Position numbers and translations under genes: made by a program | Shown: in pieces, positions 22,261 through 32,849 of the stretch | Numbering within the stretch: position 1 is the stretch's first letter | Layout: each line of letters opens with the position of its first letter | Notes under the pieces: model-generated | Told to the model about the DNA's origin: nothing | Seen by the model: the letters and a program-made list of their open reading frames with translations, nothing else | The model's database searches: none | NCBI GenBank assembly: GCA_030142905.1 | Contig: JASJOG010000012.1 | Span: 2,737,501 to 2,801,500 of the forward strand | Reading direction: 5' to 3' | DNA from: Heliopora coerulea | Lineage: Eukaryota; Cnidaria; Anthozoa; Scleralcyonacea; Helioporidae | Length of the DNA stretch: 64,000 bases

Positions 22261-22460
22261 AACATGTTTGAGGAAGTTGATCGTCCAGGTTAGTGTAGTC
22301 TTGAGAAAGACTGTTGGTTGAAGTTGGTTGAAGTTGGTTGAAACTCTCCTTTTGACTCTGAAGATGACCGCCGCTAAGGCTGTCGAAACGTCAGTCACTT
22401 CAACCAACAGTCTTTCTCAAGACTACACTAACCTGGACGATCAACTTCCTCAAACATGTT
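22261..22460. mobile_element. 200-bp fold-back element: perfect 64-bp inverted repeats around a hammerhead-like core
   Basis: 22261-22324 and 22397-22460 are exact reverse complements over 64 bases (AACATGTTTGAGG...ACTTCAACC...AACATGTT). The 72-base centre holds a TTGGTTGAAG short repeat and the hammerhead-like core described separately. There is no ORF. The homologous spacer in front of copy C (about 52.74 kb) lacks it. The structure resembles a minimal non-autonomous Penelope-like or retrozyme-like unit; the class is inference. Confidence 0.8.
22354..22396 (+). ncRNA. Hammerhead-like core in the fold-back centre
   Basis: GACT (22354-22357) and AGTC (22393-22396) pair as stem I. CTGAAGA (22358-22364) follows. 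A stem II then forms from GAC and GCC against GGC and GTC, with a one-base mismatch and a GCTAA loop. GAAAC (22385-22389) and GTC (22390-22392) come next as the expected cleavage triplet. Stem III is only A-U and C-G with no loop, which would be feasible only in a dimer. An extra T sits between CUGANGA and stem II. Confidence 0.5.
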
Positions 22461-22589
22461 TCTTTTTTATCTCATTCTTATCTATGAGCGAATTTGGCGT
22501 TGCAATCATACGTGCAGAGGGAATCCACAGCCTGTGACTGAGTCCCAGACAGAAATTAAACCTTAACCTTCAAATTATATACTGTTAAG

Positions 22590-22850
22590 ATTCTCGACCC
22601 AATTAGTTTCCAAGACTCAGACGCACACCGAAGGTTACAATTCCGAAAGGACGATTCATGATTAATTACACATATTCATAATATCGTTCAGGCAGCACAT
22701 ACATTCGTACGTAAAAGAAAAAACGCATATTCGTATCTGTCATTAGGTTACGGGTTCGATCCTCTTCTTCGGGTGTCAGAAACGTTTTCTCAGCTGGAAT
22801 AAGAGCTTGAAGAACGTCAGCGTGTGAGTTAACATCTGTTGAACTGTTTC
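22590..22850. mobile_element. Degraded tRNA-derived SINE insertion (probable)
   Basis: About 270 bp here are absent from the copy C leader. They include GGTTACGGGTTCGATCC (a tRNA T-arm/B-box) at about 22748 and a following TCAGAAACGTTTTCTCAGC tail resembling that of the SINE at 24223-24494. No complete tRNA fold is left. Confidence 0.45.
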
Positions 22851-24222
22851 CAAATTTAGAGCATTGCTTTACTGTACGTTCGCGACCAATTGGATGCTAC
22901 TGATGACACGTAGGAATAAATTAGTGATGAACTGAAAAAAAAATTAACTGATGTGACCTTCGAGAGTCTTGGTACGTTCGCCTCCGTTGTTCTTTGTTCG
23001 TTTGAAAGATTTTTCTGAACAATGAGCGACGCCAAACAATGGATCTTGTTTTTGGTCGGCTCAAATATAATATTAAACTTCAATGTTCTGGCTGAGAAAG
23101 TAAAGTGCCTTCCCGGGAGATCATTTCGACGGATTATCGATGGCAAGTATATTTTCAGATAATGCTTGAGGAATTTCTTTGTTTTCTTAAGGAATGCTCC
23201 CACAGCCTGTGATAAAATACTGGTCCATTGCCCGCCCGTACATATACCTAGTAAAAATCACCTGAAGGTCATCAAACCCCAAAAGTGAATGTATTCAAAC
23301 AGAGATGCAGGTAAAAACCCGAACTGACGTTTTTAAACGGAACACATTTCGAGATGTTGTATCGTGAGCGAATAAACATCATTAAAGATACTGTCTTATG
23401 TTTTCATCTCTGTATTGATACGTTCAAACTTTGGTGACGGGTTGGAGCTAGTCTTTCTTGACGAGAGAGATCGCAAACTACTGCTGTCTGAAATTCGGAT
23501 TTCACTTTGAAGACACATTCACAGTAATTTTTCTGAGCCGTTGACAGGAATCGAGTCAATTTCTGAGTTCTGACGACTCTTGAAATACTTGAATCATTGA
23601 GCTGCCGAGAGTCGGAAGGACATCGGAAGTAGGAAAAGAGCGTCATCTCGACTGATACATGGACATACCTGCTGCCTATGCATTGAACTCATAAAGTGAA
23701 TGTACTGTGGTAGCCTATATGACAACTATAGCTGCTCTGAAATTCGAGATCGCCCCACAGGGTGAGTAAAAAATTAACTGAGGTGGGGAAATGCACGATC
23801 TACCTAAACAGGTAACCTCGAAGCTCAAAGTAGCCTTATATTCCTTAATATTCTTACTCCGACCACAACTAAATGTAAATTTCGTAGGCTGGAAACTATC
23901 GCATCATATTATCGCAACACATGACGTGAAAGGTAACGGAGAATGCCTCAAAGAATGTATTGACAACATAGATTGTAAATCCTACAACTACAAATATGGT
24001 GAGATTGAAGAAACGAAACGATGTGAACTGAATAACATTATACGCAAAAACTACGATTATTTTATGAAGTCAGAATACGATTTTGGTTATTATGAAGATG
24101 AAAACGTCATAGAAGCGCCGGTAAGTTCTTAATCTTTTTTTTGGAGCGGATGTATTTTATCAGTCTTGTGGAACTGGGAATATGGAAGTATGGCGGAAAA
24201 ATCTCCAAAATCGTTGAACGCG

Positions 24223-24494
24223 AATGATCTTAATACGCACGCTCTCAAGCTGTTCTCTCAGAAAAACTTTCCGAGTCCCTGACGGGAATTGAACCCGTAA
24301 CCTTCTGATCACCGGTGAGACGCTCTAACCATTGAGCTACTAAGACTCAGATGGTGAACGAAGGTTAAATTTGTGTACTGGTTCGTATGGATGGTAGACA
24401 TATGTACTGCCAGTCTGCAAGTCTCGATATGTCGTCTATTATTTTTGTGTTAATCAATGATGTGATTAGTTACCAAGCTACCACAATCACATCC
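24223..24494 (-). mobile_element. tRNA-derived SINE with target-site duplication
   Basis: It is flanked by TTGAACGCG on both sides (24214-24222 and 24495-24503). Copy C has a single TTGAACGCG at the matching site (about 54312), so the borders and target duplication are direct. On the minus strand there is a 145-base leader, then a tRNA-like segment (24348-24273), then a short tail with TTTTTCTGAG. The placement of the tRNA part in the middle rather than at the 5' end is unusual. Confidence 0.75.
24273..24348 (-). tRNA. tRNA-like segment (SINE-borne, probably not a functional tRNA)
   Basis: The minus strand folds as a cloverleaf with GAGTCTT acceptor pairing to GGGACTC, A box TAGCTCAATGG and B box GGTTCAATTCC. 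The anticodon stem has one mismatch, and position 33 is C rather than the invariant T. The anticodon position would read GGT. It lies inside a TSD-flanked SINE. A-box and B-box promoters look intact. Confidence 0.5.
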
Positions 24495-25227
24495 TTGAAC
24501 GCGTATGAGTATAAAATTTTCATACACTGGTTTTAGTACCAATTGTTATATTAATATATACCAATCTTGTTCTTGCATGGACTAATCATTATACCAATCC
24601 TTATTTGGAAGGAAATTTTGTGAATTGTAAGGATAATGCAAGCAAAATATGAACGGTTATAAATCTGATAACTCTCGTATCCCCGTGATATCCATTAGAA
24701 TACCATTTGCTTTATCTAATGATTAACTTAGTCTTTTTATTAACTTTTTACCATTGGGATAACATTATAGATGAAGCGCGGCCAGGAAGAGACATAATTG
24801 AATACAAGGCGTTCTCTGACCTGAGATTTTTATTGACGAGCTTTCGACTACCTGAACTGTTGCCTTCGACTGGTGAGAAAGGGGAGTGACAACGAGAATA
24901 TATATACATGAAGTGACGTAATAGATATGTACCTTATTGTTACTAATTTTCTCGGGTACTTAATTTCACGAACATGGAACAGGCATATTTCGCGGGACTT
25001 AAATTTCGCGATTTGGAAAAAAAAATACGTTTAAAGGAACTAAATTTCGCGAAAACTGCCAAGAAACGATCAGCATTAAAAACAATTAGTCTCAGAACCG
25101 GCAAATAATACTTTATTAATAGCAATTGTTTCCAACACACTTTAACTGAACAAAACCATAAGTATAATGAAATAAAATTGGTCCATGTTTGTTTACGGCA
25201 AAGTAGAGTAACTACCTTATTTTATGT

Positions 25228-26719
25228 CTACCGTACATTGTCTATTTCTTCAAACGGATCCTCGGGAGGAAGAGTTGATTCACCCCTCACTACTCCAGCA
25301 ACTCCTGCTTTCTCCCATCCTTTTGTAACGTAGCGCTTTCCCTCACTGCTAGTCAAGTGGTTGTAAAGGCTCAAAATCCAGGTGGCAAGCAAGGGCATCA
25401 GGAAAGATAGTCGTAAATCGACTTCGATATCATCACTACTCGTTCCTGATTCCATTTGCTTTCGGATTTCTGCTGAATACCACCAAGTAAACTGGTCCTT
25501 CATAAACCGCTTAGCCTCTCCATTAACAGTAAGATCCAGGGGCTGGAAGAAATTTGCATTTGCAGGAACTGACACAACTCAATATTCAGTGATGCCAATT
25601 TTGACAAAACCTTGTCGGATTTCTGGCCTTTGAACACGTCCCAGACAAGCAGCGCTGTTTGAGTTGGTTGCAGTCTCAGCTCTCTCCGTTTTTGGTCTAA
25701 ATACGGCTTAATTACTTTATCTATCAGTGTTAGAGTTTCCGCTTCATTTGAGTAATGTTTTGGACTCTGTAAAATTAGAAATCCATTGGGAAACTTGAAG
25801 CCCCTTGGATGGCTGGCTGTGATTTTCCCTTGATATATGATCTGCATTGGCAAACATTTGCCTGAGAGCGATATAACAAAGGTAAGAGTAATATTTCTCT
25901 TGTCCGCTAGGCCTTTTATTGGAATTGACAAAGAATTTCGTTGAGCCATTGTCATTTTTCCCACCGAGACATACGAACAAGGGGTTTGGTCAGCATTTAG
26001 CACCAATTCGGGAGGAATATTATGCTCGGTGATTGCCTTGTTGATGTCGGTAAGGAAAGTCAGCTTGCACTCCTCAAATAGTCCTCGAGGCACTGGTGGA
26101 CAAGCGGCAGTTCCAGTTCGACTTGAGAAGTTGCAGCGCCTATAAATAGACTTAACCCAGGTCGCTGTGGGCTCGAACCCTGTCCAACTTCTAGTTGGGT
26201 TGCTGTTGACAAGCGCCGATGCAGTTGCTTTTACGACGGAGTAATTAATTACTCCTCCTCTGCTTCCTATGCTTTGAAGAAGGGAAATTAATTTGCTGTC
26301 TAGTTCAAAAAGTATAGTCGGACGGCCGCGTGTGTCATGAGGGATAGCAAGAACTTGAGCTTCTGCATTTCCTCTCTTTCTCTCTCCTCTATGAGTTTCC
26401 TTTCATAGGTCTGCTTGAAAGTTCGGACTGTGCTTTCCTTCAAGCTGGGGGTATCTGCCTTGAAGTGCTTGATGGCTTTTGAATTGCCATTTTCACTAGC
26501 ATACTTTCCAATCTTGGCACGTATTTCGAGTGAATAGTGGTTGTAATTTCCTCTTTTTCTTGGTGTTGCTAAGGAACACTCCTCGTGGTCATTCACGATA
26601 TTCGCCACAGCCGATACAACGTTTCGATACTCGACAGTACATGGAGAAGTGCTTTCTTGACTTGGAAAACAAGCAGGAATTGAAGGCAAACTACCGGTTA
26701 TTTTGGATTGTAAAGCCAT
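25228..26719 (-). pseudogene. pogo/CENP-B-type DDE transposase, two frameshifts
   Basis: It starts at ATG 26719. The N-terminal part holds a CENP-B/Psq-like helix-turn-helix (KRGNYNHYSLEIRAKIGKYA, then KESTVRTFKQTYERKL). A frameshift at about 26320 moves to the next frame, which is open from RGRPTILFELD through 25500. The catalytic region has LVLNADQTP, then LPMQIIYQGKI, then LLVWDVFKGQ, and after a second frameshift near 25570 NANFFQPLDLTVNG. These give three Asp positions, as in DDE_1 transposases of the Tc1/mariner-pogo group. It ends at 25228. Only two single-base-scale breaks separate it from an intact protein, so it died recently. Confidence 0.85.
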
Positions 26720-26900
26720 AGCAGAATAATGCCATCTTGTGGTGAAGCGATTTGAATTGTTGTGCAGTTATGTCACAGAAGTCATGAGCAAAGTCCAACT
26801 CTGAAAACACGTGAACTTGTAGTAGCACATGGCCAGAAATGTGGCAGATTTTTCTTAAGCTGCTTGTTTGTTGTCAGGCTGTCAACACGGGAGCTCTACA
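26720..26900. promoter_or_regulatory. Divergent promoter between transposase and HIRAN ORF
   Basis: 181 bp separate the two start codons. This head-to-head layout parallels the SAM/transposase pair in the CACTA-like element. Confidence 0.45.
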
Positions 26901-27425
26901 ATGGCAAACAGCGAAAGAGAGTCTATCAGTTATTCTTTCCTATGCGGACTTCGTGGATTTCACGTTTACAAAGAGGTTTGGAAACCGATTCTTGGAGAAC
27001 GTTTGACATGCTCTCACGAAAGAAACAACTCCCACGATCGCTATACTATAGCCGCTACTAAGCGCCTTCCCGGACGGCTTGCTGACTCTACAATTGATCA
27101 CTTACCTAAAGAAATTTCTAGGCCTACACGCTTTTTTCTTTTGAGAGGAGGGGTTGTTTACACCGAAGTTGTGGATACGAAGCACCGAAGATCATCACTA
27201 GTGCAAGGGGGATCGGAAATTCCTGTCAAAGTTGTTATTGAAATGGAAGCCACAGCAAGGAACAGAGAAACAATTGACAAATATAAACAGCTTGTCTTGA
27301 CTAGTTACAAGGAGCCAGACAAGAATGGATTGTTTGATGACTGCACTAAGGACATATTGAAAGAATTGCAACAGGAAGAGGAAATCAGTGATTCAGAAGA
27401 AGAGAGTTCCAACGTAGAAGTTTGA
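26901..27425 (+). CDS. HIRAN-domain protein carried by the pogo-like element
   Basis: An intact 174-codon ORF starts MANSERESISYSFLCGLRG. Residues about 18-120 match the HIRAN pattern: GFHVYKEVWKPILGERLTC, then a basic/acidic stretch with HDRYTIAATK, then DHLPKEISRPTRFFLLRGG, then a beta-rich tail with GGSEIPVKVVIEM. The C-terminus is highly acidic (EEEISDSEEESSNVE). HIRAN is known as a DNA-binding module of Rad5/HLTF-type proteins that recognises 3' ends of DNA. The ORF lies between the inverted arms of the element, head-to-head with its transposase, so it is most simply a passenger or accessory gene. It is unbroken while the transposase is broken. Its function here is not known. Confidence 0.7.
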   Translation: MANSERESISYSFLCGLRGFHVYKEVWKPILGERLTCSHERNNSHDRYTIAATKRLPGRLADSTIDHLPKEISRPTRFFLLRGGVVYTEVVDTKHRRSSLVQGGSEIPVKVVIEMEATARNRETIDKYKQLVLTSYKEPDKNGLFDDCTKDILKELQQEEEISDSEEESSNVEV

Positions 27426-27783
27426 GAACGTGGTTAAGAATTATATACCTGTATCTCAATTTATCCTTGATAAAAGAAATATTATTTTTTAGAAAATAGA
27501 AATAGAAAATTAATAAATAGAATAGAAAAATAAAATAGAATAGAAAATTAATTTTTGCGTGGTTAATTTTCGCGTAAACCTTTTTTCGCGGGTCTTTAAT
27601 TTCGAGATTTTTTGAAAATCGCCAAAGTCGCGAAAATTAAAACCCGCAAAAATTAGTAACAATAAGGTACATATGTTCTCGTTGTCACTCCCCTTTTTCA
27701 CCAGTCGAAGGCTACAGTTCAGGTAGTCGAAAGCTCGTCAATAATAAAAATCTCAGGTCAGAGAACGCCTTGTATTCAATTAT

Positions 27784-30700
27784 TGGGATAATAGTTAACT
27801 AATAATAGTTTACTACGGATAATACTGAAAATACGCTGCCTGGCGCAAGAGGATTTTGTCCAAGTTAGTGAACGACGTAAGGAAGCGTTGATTTATAAGA
27901 GAAAAACGACTTGGGTATAGCCACTCACTGTTTGGTCAAAAGCAATGTTTTGAATTGAGGAATTAAACATACAAAGAAATCCTTATTAATTTTTTACTCT
28001 ACCTTTCCTTCCTATTTTTACCTTGAATTTATGTCCTGTTTACAAGACGATTTAAATAAGGTATTTGCTGTTTAAACAAAATAAAGAAATTAAGTAGCCC
28101 TCAATACGTAACATCTCTTTTTAAGAAACGTTTCAGCAGCATTTAGGATTGCATGTGTTCCAAGAATGTTTTCGGAAAGGTTAGTCAGATGGCTTGGTGC
28201 TGTTGTTGTTAAATCATACATGCATGCAGGGATAGCATTAATCCTCAAATTAGCAGTATTTACTATCACAGTATAGGCAAAAAAAAGAGTATTACGGCAC
28301 TATTTACAGATAAAAATGGTCATTAAAAGGGACAAGGACAAGAATGAACCCAAAATAAACTGAAAAGAATAAGCACAGATAAAATACTACTAGCTTGTGA
28401 ACCTGACGGAACTTTAACTGCTGATAAATACGAAGTTAAACCAATGGGGTAACTAAGAATTTCTAGAGGGGCGGGGGCAAGTATTAAAAATCTTTCCAAC
28501 AAGTGGGTGTGGTCGCTAGCAAAATGCTTGATTTATTCACTAATTTTTGTAATATTTAATTATTTCCGCGGGTTTATTATGTATGTTTCGTATGTTTCTT
28601 AAGTTTTTATATTGGCGGTTTAGCTATTATAATGCCATACTCCAAGACTACGATACACGCCGCAAGCCCGCAATGTGATGATTTGATTTATCGCATAAGC
28701 TTGCATGGAAATTTCTGACAAGAAATGGGAATTTCCGATAGACGATCTCGTGTGTGTGTGCGTGTGTGTGTGTGTGGGTGGGGGGGGGGGGGCAACTGTT
28801 AGAGTATTGTGCTCTGATATTCTGTAAGTTAATTGTGTTAATTAATTGTCTTGATGAAATATGTGTAATAGCCTAACAGAACCTGTTATAATGAGATAAA
28901 GAAAACTCGGAAGCGCGCCACATGCATTCCGACTGATGAGAACTAATTTAATTCATATCCTGTAATCTTTATAAATACTTTTATGGCAACGATTCATGTA
29001 TATATAGAAATATGATTGAAATAAAATAACTTAAGTCTATGTGTATAACTCCTGAAGTTAAGTTGTGCGTTGGGCTTCGTAATCAAGATAGAGCGATGGC
29101 AACAGCACAAAACCCAACAGCAACCGCGCTCCCACCTGCCCCCCTATAGTTACGCCACTGCGTTAAACGCCAACTCCTAATATCAACTCCCAATGCCAAA
29201 TTTTAGCCAAATTTCAAAATTTATCCCAAATAATATGAATGGAACGTCTGTGCTCTAAGTAGCCGTTGCGGGATAAATGCTATAATTTGAACCTGGAAAT
29301 ATACAGCAGATTGCAAATTGTCTAAGCTTTGAAACACCGACCTTAGTTCTTGAGTGTCTCAATACCGGCTTAGTTATCATTATTGTAGAGACTGTCAAAC
29401 CTTCCCTTACAAAAATTCTATGTCATTTCACACCTAAAAAACGTATGAAATTGAAACAATTCGCATATGAAATATTATTTTCATACGTGAAATTGCATGT
29501 GAAATTTTTGCAGGTATTAGAAGTTGTCCATTAAATAACTCATCCACACTTTCAGACAACTTCTTTGTTGCTAGAGGAGAAGATGGCTATGGCAATGGAA
29601 ATGATAACAATGAAAGATGCATGGTACAGACAGCAACGGTAACGGCGAAAGTGACAATTTTACTGTAATATCACCAAGGTTTCGTACGTTTTCACTTTAG
29701 ATTGGCTCTTACCAAAATCCTGGTCGCTCATGTTAAGATATTTTTGAGCGACGTAACAACAGTGAAGGAAATAAGAGTGGAGAGTTCTGGATATGGAAAG
29801 ACAAAAATGGTCCAAGAAAAGCAGTTTGCAGTAACGGTGGTAAGAGAATGAAACGTTGGGCATAATCTGTCAGCTTTCAAGTTATCTAACAATTATTCGC
29901 CGAAGGCAAAGTGCATCAGTGTAATTAAATACACTAAACATCAATACAACTAGAAAGGTGATTATCAAAAATCCCGGGTGGTGATTGACCAGAAAATTAC
30001 GTAGTAAATCTCGATATTCATCTACAGGTGAATATAACAGTAATGGCTCAAAATCAAGATGGCGGGTATCTTTGTAAATGTTACCGAGTTTCTTTCAGAT
30101 AATCACCTGTGTAATTATACTAAAACCAATCATTCGCCTCAGGTTCAGTGAATATTACTGGATAATCCATTCGACTACGTCTAGGGGAATATCCAATAAT
30201 ATTCACTTCGCCTTTGGCGAATAATTGTTAAAAAAAAGACGCTTTTACAATTGATTAAAACAATAGACACTTTTCCACTGGAAGTGCTTCGCTGACAGGT
30301 GTTGGAACCTGAGTTTAACAGTATTGAGGACTGTGGGACAACTACAGGGTGGTAAGGGTGGGTGCAGGCCACGGGCTCCAAGCAAAATGAATTAATTAGG
30401 CGCTCCAAGCATTTTGTGACGTCATTATTATTTTCATATCATGACGGCATGAATTTGCTCGAATGATGTTTCAAACATTTTTCAATTCGTAGCAAGATTG
30501 AACTGTAACAGTAAGGCAATAGTATGATCCGTCGCCTCTTTAATAATCGAACTATTTGTGCGTGACCGATTTACCAAAGAATGAAAATGAACGGGAGTGA
30601 GGATTTTCACTTAAGTTCCTTGAACGTAACAAAAAAAATGCTGTACTCTAATTCGATTACTTGTGTTTTAAAGCTACACAGTGAGTGGCTCCATTATTCC

Positions 30701-30820
30701 AAGAAGTTAAGTAGTTAGTAGTAACATAAATTTTTGAACACGCGTCATTTTTAAGTATGATATTGAATATCAATCACTTTTGTTTACTTAACCTGTTCCT
30801 ATCCAAGAGGTTTCCCCTTG
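27784..30820. other. Intron of copy B, noncoding apart from exon 3
   Basis: It matches copy C from about 54.64 to 56.4 kb, including exon 3 at 29701-29839. 28440-29150 is extra sequence in B without a recognised identity. No other gene is supported. Confidence 0.65.
28745..28793. repeat. (GT)n and poly-G tract
   Basis: TGTGTG runs with one C interruption pass into GGGTGGGG and a long G run. Confidence 0.95.
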
Positions 30821-30821
30821 A

Positions 30822-30930
30822 TGAGTAAAATAGTCTGACTTTAGCCTCAGTAAAATAGTCTGACGTTAGCCACAGTAAAATTGTCTGACGTTAGCCTGAG
30901 TAAGATCGTCCGACGATCGCCGGAGTAAAA
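30822..30930 (+). repeat. Minisatellite of a GAGTAAAATNGTCTGACGTTAG-type unit
   Basis: Four units of about 27-30 bp, each with AGTAAAAT (or AGTAAGAT), GTCTGACGTTAGCC and a CAG or GAG link. The same motif occurs singly at 6011-6048, 6271-6310, 6653-6693, 47221-47262, 47325-47365 and 61673-61720. Confidence 0.75.
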
Positions 30931-30945
30931 TATCAAAGGTTAGTA

Positions 30946-31965
30946 CAGTCGCCGCCGCTTATATGCAAATCCTTTTTGCCAACTCAATTTTTGCATATAA
31001 GCGGATTTTGCATATAAACGGATTCGTTCCCAGGGCGCGCATCCAGTAAAATCATTAGCATAATAGAAAAATGACCAAAGATTAAATACCAAAACCAGAA
31101 AAAATTGTATTTATTAATAAACTAAAATATAGAAGATAGCTGTTGATAGGTTTGGAAATAACAATTAATGTTTGCTTTTTTGCAACATTTGAACACACAT
31201 CGGTGGAAATATTTGAAAGAGAGTTGAATGATTTCCAGTCTTTGAAGCCGTGCAAACAAAGATAGTCCTTCATGTCGGCTAAATTAGAAATAAATTGAGC
31301 ATGAGTTATTACGGGCTTTGGTTCAGACTCGTCGTCACTCTCCTGGATGCTTTGTTACTCGTTGATTATTGAGTTCTCATCAATTGGTGGCGCTGTTTCG
31401 AGGATGTTGTCTGCAGATATAATTTCATCGAAAGTTTGCTGATCCATACCACGCGGAGCCGCCAACAGTTGAGCCAACGGAATATCATCATCTTCCGCCC
31501 ACGAATCTTCATCGCCATCATATTTGGACACAAAACCTGCATGGCGGAAACAGTTTGCGATTGTTTTTGTGGTTATCTCAGACCAGCAGGCGACAGTCGT
31601 ATTCATAGCATCCAGCAAATCGAACGTCTTAGAAAATTCGCTCGTATCTTCGTACACGGTAAAGTTTTGCATTCGCGCAAGCATCTTGGTTTTCTACTGT
31701 TTCCAATCATTGAAACATTGAAATACTTTCGAAAGGAAAGGAGGATTTGCAGCAATGCATTGAGAATTTTTCTTTGCATATAAGCGATTTTAGCGCGAAA
31801 TTTTCAATTTTTCTTTTGCATATAACCGACTTTTGCATATAAGCGATTTGCATATAAGCGGATTAAAAAAAGGAATTTTCTTAAGGTTTGGTTTTGGATT
31901 TCCAAAATCTTTGCATATAAACGGCTTTTGCATATAAGCGACTTGCTTATAAGCGGTGGCGACTG
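30946..31965 (-). mobile_element. Deleted Tigger-like (pogo) element, 1,020 bp, TA target duplication
   Basis: The ends are CAGTCGCCGCCGCTTATA and the inverse of CAGTCGCCACCGCTTATA, each flanked by TA (30944-30945 and 31966-31967). Many internal GCATATAAGCG motifs lie near both ends. It holds only the C-terminal third of a transposase. CAGT ends and TA duplication are the known pogo/Tigger signature. Confidence 0.9.
31082..31684 (-). pseudogene. C-terminal fragment of a Tigger-like transposase
   Basis: The minus strand gives LLDAMNTTVACWSEITTKTI, then NCFRHAGF, an acidic stretch, then DDDIPLAQL and EIISADNILETAPPIDE, ending at 31355. After that stop the homology continues with ESDDESEPKPVITHAQF and a SAM-unrelated helical tail to 31082. 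The NCFRHAGF block is the hallmark just after the third catalytic Asp in Tigger transposases. The DDE core is missing, so this is an internally deleted copy. Confidence 0.85.
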
Positions 31966-31967
31966 TA

Positions 31968-32849
31968 TCTTCAAATTGCCACTTACACGTCTTCCGTCTA
32001 GTCGGTATCGACATGGATAGGGTCCGCGAAGTAATCTACCCCCAGATGCCTATATTTTCACCACTGATTGAGGACTAGCTCATAAAGTCGCAAATAGTTA
32101 ATGTCTTTTGCTTTAGTTGGCTTGTTAGTCCGACTGTTATTGTGCTGAGGAGGACTGTAAAGTAGTTGTGAGAAACAGGCTTAACTTACTATGATGTTTC
32201 GTCCCCGAAAACTAGTTGATTATAGTTAAAAATGTCAATTTCCAGTTCCAATCGTTAACTCAAACTCTTATTTGGCTGACAGACAGTCCACAGCATTTAA
32301 AAAAGTTTCGTATATGTTAAAACAAGAGCAGAACGAACATTTTCCTGCGTATATTAGTAAACCATTCACTCGATTGTTAACGTATGGACATAAATCTTCA
32401 GACCAGCTTATGACAGATAAGTATGATTTCGATCTGTACTTGTTTATTCGAAGTTTGCGCAATAATTGCGGCATTAGTTTAGATTATTATTTGATTTCCT
32501 ATTAAATGCATGCGGTTATATTTCAGGATTTCAAAGGATACAGAGCGTAATCCATCATGAAGTACTTTTCTTGAAATAATCGTTTGGTTTCAGTGGACCA
32601 CCAACGTGACAGGGGCTTCAGGGACCGCGAAGCACTTTTATTTTGGGGGCGGGGGGCTGACGTCATGGGTGTATTCTTCCACCCACATATTTGAATCTTG
32701 AAATGGTTATGTGCCAAATCCAGTCATATTTTTTGAGACAAAACTGTGACGTGTACTATATTTTCACTCTTTATCAATGAATGAAACTGTAACGATCGAT
32801 GACAAGTAAAATACGAATGTTTTCTCTGCAATTACATATCGTACTAGAA
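31968..32849. other. Intron of copy B, no gene seen
   Basis: 32270-32505 contains a 77-codon open stretch with no recognised motif. 32620-32660 has a GGGACCGCG and GGGGGCGGGGGG segment that resembles the tail at 33775-33845. Confidence 0.5.

Larger units (their letters stand above)
24794..27783. mobile_element. pogo/CENP-B-like DNA element with HIRAN-domain partner ORF, long inverted arms
   Basis: Inverted arms of about 130-150 bp start ATAATTGAATACAAGGCG at 24794 and end with its complement at 27783. A further inner inverted block, GTACCTTATTGTTACTAATT (24929 and its inverse ending at 27670), is followed inward by TTCGCG-rich sequence. Between them are a minus-strand DDE transposase and a divergent plus-strand HIRAN ORF. 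Copy C has no insertion at the matching site (about 54.61 kb). The outer arms may belong to an older fold-back element into which the pogo-like unit inserted, because the left arm has about 25 extra bases between outer and inner blocks. Confidence 0.75.

Noticed and set aside
24273..24348. Functional tRNA gene
   Set aside because: It lies inside a TSD-flanked SINE, lacks T33 and has an anticodon-stem mismatch. Annotated as tRNA-like only.
24794..27783. Outer inverted arms as certain TIRs of the pogo-like element
   Set aside because: Extra bases between the outer and inner blocks on one side, and a hammerhead-like hairpin in the arm, leave the ownership of the outer arms open.
28745..28793. 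GT/G tract as a regulatory or telomere-like element
   Set aside because: It is a plain microsatellite with a G run and has no telomeric repeat unit.
29660..29863. Minus-strand ORF with a matching one at 55635-55910
   Set aside because: It is the antisense shadow of the conserved + strand exon 3. The + strand has correct splice sites, phase and family motifs.
32272..32505. 77-codon ORF in intron of copy B
   Set aside because: No motif, no splice context and no counterpart in copy C.
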